Position numbers and translations under genes: made by a program | Shown: piece by piece, positions 62,470 to 64,000 of the stretch | How the letters are laid out: every line of letters starts with the position of its first letter | Position numbering within the stretch: position 1 is the first letter of the stretch | From: Aestuariibaculum suncheonense | Lineage (GTDB): Bacteria; Bacteroidota; Bacteroidia; Flavobacteriales; Flavobacteriaceae | Length of the DNA stretch: 64,000 nucleotides | Direction: 5' to 3' | Assembly (NCBI RefSeq): GCF_014596935.1 | Contig: NZ_JACVXC010000007.1 | Span: 1-64,000, forward strand | Notes under the pieces: model-generated | Seen by the model: the letters and a program-made list of their open reading frames with translations, nothing else | Database searches by the model: none | What the model was told of the DNA's origin: nothing

Positions 62470-64000
62470 TTATTTAGCGGAAGAAGCTTTAGCAGCCATA
62501 ATTAATGCATTGTAAGCATTAACTATTCTTCCAGAAGTTGTTAACTCACTAAATGGTCTAACATCGCTAGTATTACCGGCAACCACCACTTTAAGGTTTA
62601 ACGGTAAACCAGAATCTAAGATGATTTGTTTTACTTGTCCTGCATTTAAATCAGGGAAGTAAGAACGAATTAAAGCGGCAACACCAGCTACAGCAGGAGC
62701 TGCCATAGATGTACCTCCTTTAGTATCGTATTCGTTTTCTGGAGTTGTAGAGTAAATTTTTGCACCTGGTGCAAATACATCTACATTCTTTTTACCGTAG
62801 TTTGAGAAACCAGCTAATAAACCTGATCCGTATTTAGGCTCTAAAGCACCTACTCTGATATAGTTATTTGCAATTTCAACGTAGTTTACGTTATCATCAG
62901 GGAAGTTAGGCTTCACATCAACATCTTTACTTTCGTTTCCAGCAGCGTGAACAAAAATCACATCGTTGTCAGCAGCATATTTAATAGCCTCACGTACCCA
63001 GTCGCTGTGTGGAGAATAGCTTTTTCCGAAACTTCCGTTAATGACTTTTGCACCGTTATCTACAGCGTAACGAATAGCTAAAGCGATATCTTTATCGTAT
63101 TCATCACCGTTTGGTACGGCTCTTAAAGACATGATTTGAACGTTGTTCGCAACACCGTCTACACCTAAACCATTACCACGTTCTGCAGCAATAATACCGG
63201 CTACGTGTGTACCGTGACTTTCTGATTTTTTTACTGGTTTAACGTTTCCATTACCGTAGTATTTAGTCGACATATCATCTGGGTTATCACCAGTTACACG
63301 ACCGTTAAAGTTCAGGTTTAAGTTATAGTTCAAACGCTCAGCAAAGTGTTCTAAACCACTTTTGATTTCTTCTTTAGCATCTTGAAGCGACTCTAAACCG
63401 TTGCTGAACATAAACTTAGCCATTTGCACAGCTTTGTTTAAATCTTCGTCTGTAGTAGCTCCAATAGCATTAATGTCTTCTTTAGTATAATCTGCTTTAC
63501 CGAAGTGTTTAACAAAGGTTTCATCGGCAGACTTTAATTGCGCATAGATTTGTTCGTAACGCATTTTTCTATCATTCCATTTTTGGAATTCGTCATCGTA
63601 TTCCGCTTTAGCAGCAGCATATTGAGGATTGCTTGTATCTCCACTAGCCACAATACGAGTAAGCTCTAATTGCTCGTCGTAACCATCGCCTAAGAAATTC
63701 CACCCATGAACATCATCAACGTAACCGTTTTTATCGTCGTCAATGCCGTTTCCTGGAATTTCATCTTCGTTTGTCCAAAGCACATCATTCAAATCTTCAT
63801 GATCGATATCTATACCAGAATCGATTACAGCTACGATAACGCTAGCTCCTTTTTTGTTTTTAAGTAACTCTTCGTATGCCTTTTCAACACTCATTCCAGG
63901 AATGGTATCTTTTACTAAATCTAAATGTCCCCAAGTGTGTTTTTCTCTCTCGGTTAATTCAGAAACTTTTAATGGCGAAGAATCGATATTTTCAACAGGT
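62470..64000 (-). CDS. S8 family subtilisin-like serine protease, N-terminus cut by window edge
   Basis: The frame is open to the window edge, so about 510 residues are seen and the N-terminus with the signal peptide is missing; the internal ATG at 63894 is not the real start, because upstream codons read WGHLDLVKDTIPG, the usual lead-in of this group. The catalytic triad is visible: Asp in VIVAVIDSGIDIDHED, His in ESHGTHVAGIIAAERG, Ser in GGTSMAAPAVAGVAALI. A long insertion with a helical character (about 75 to 200 residues after the Asp) lies between the Asp and His motifs. It is an exported protease. Confidence 0.93.
   Translation of the reverse strand, partial: PVENIDSSPLKVSELTEREKHTWGHLDLVKDTIPGMSVEKAYEELLKNKKGASVIVAVIDSGIDIDHEDLNDVLWTNEDEIPGNGIDDDKNGYVDDVHGWNFLGDGYDEQLELTRIVASGDTSNPQYAAAKAEYDDEFQKWNDRKMRYEQIYAQLKSADETFVKHFGKADYTKEDINAIGATTDEDLNKAVQMAKFMFSNGLESLQDAKEEIKSGLEHFAERLNYNLNLNFNGRVTGDNPDDMSTKYYGNGNVKPVKKSESHGTHVAGIIAAERGNGLGVDGVANNVQIMSLRAVPNGDEYDKDIALAIRYAVDNGAKVINGSFGKSYSPHSDWVREAIKYAADNDVIFVHAAGNESKDVDVKPNFPDDNVNYVEIANNYIRVGALEPKYGSGLLAGFSNYGKKNVDVFAPGAKIYSTTPENEYDTKGGTSMAAPAVAGVAALIRSYFPDLNAGQVKQIILDSGLPLNLKVVVAGNTSDVRPFSELTTSGRIVNAYNALIMAAKASSAK

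Noticed and set aside
63895-64000. Start of the subtilase at 63894
   Set aside because: The frame continues upstream to the window edge with family-like sequence, so the ATG at 63894 is internal and the gene is truncated by the window.

Overview
The window is a bacterial chromosome segment from the Bacteroidota, most likely a marine member of the Flavobacteriaceae. The evidence is AT-rich DNA, -7 boxes of the form TAnnTTTG, a type IX secretion (Por) C-terminal sorting domain, TonB receptors paired with DUF4249 or with an ECF sigma/FecR pair, and families typical of the phylum (DUF4175, DUF4837, DUF6909, GH3, head-GIN). I see no prophage, insertion sequence, CRISPR array or rRNA operon. This is mostly ordinary housekeeping chromosome with several unusual non-coding elements.

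Layout. 1-442 is a truncated conserved gene of unknown function, followed by about 480 bp without a gene that holds a ten-unit, 11-bp tandem array. 923-9454 is a minus-strand run reading M23 peptidase, GH3 synthetase, DUF6909, Wzz-like protein, rfbB, rfbA, rfbC, rfbD, which makes dTDP-L-rhamnose and contributes to surface polysaccharide; rfbD carries an in-frame 45-bp repeat. 9.5-16 kb holds tatA, DUF4837, a LysM lytic transglycosylase, pgk, a T9SS cargo protein and holB. 16-23.5 kb is a nutrient-uptake region: TonB receptor (STN), FecR anti-sigma, ECF sigma, then DUF4249 and a second TonB receptor. 23.7-33.3 kb holds OmpH, a methyltransferase, mnmG flanked by parS-like palindromes, ybeY, DUF4175 and gltX. 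33.4-42.2 kb holds a barrel protein, an SPFH protein, a small repeat protein, a two-component pair, acyltransferase, DUF1761 and glnS. 42.3-47.7 kb holds a zinc ribbon protein, folB, tRNA-Cys, LysE, head-GIN and rnr. A 780-bp AT-rich gap with a perfect DnaA box (a possible oriC) precedes rpiB, a CDF transporter and ElaA. 50-54 kb holds OmpA, S41 protease, rnpA and DUF3826. 54.1-60.4 kb is a thiamin operon (thiS-C-E-like-D-E-G-H) behind a TPP riboswitch. The window ends with an M1 aminopeptidase and a truncated S8 subtilase.

The most interesting signals are regulatory. Two copies of an ECF-promoter-like motif (TAGGGT-N16-GTTTTA) sit in inverted orientation around the sigma gene; one drives fecR and the other points outward toward a possible small RNA. 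Others are the parS-like sites and possible origin, a 21-bp inverted repeat that would bury the start codon of the DUF1761 gene, the 11-bp tandem array, and the repeat inserted in rfbD. Family names rest on recognition of motifs by eye; no database search was run.
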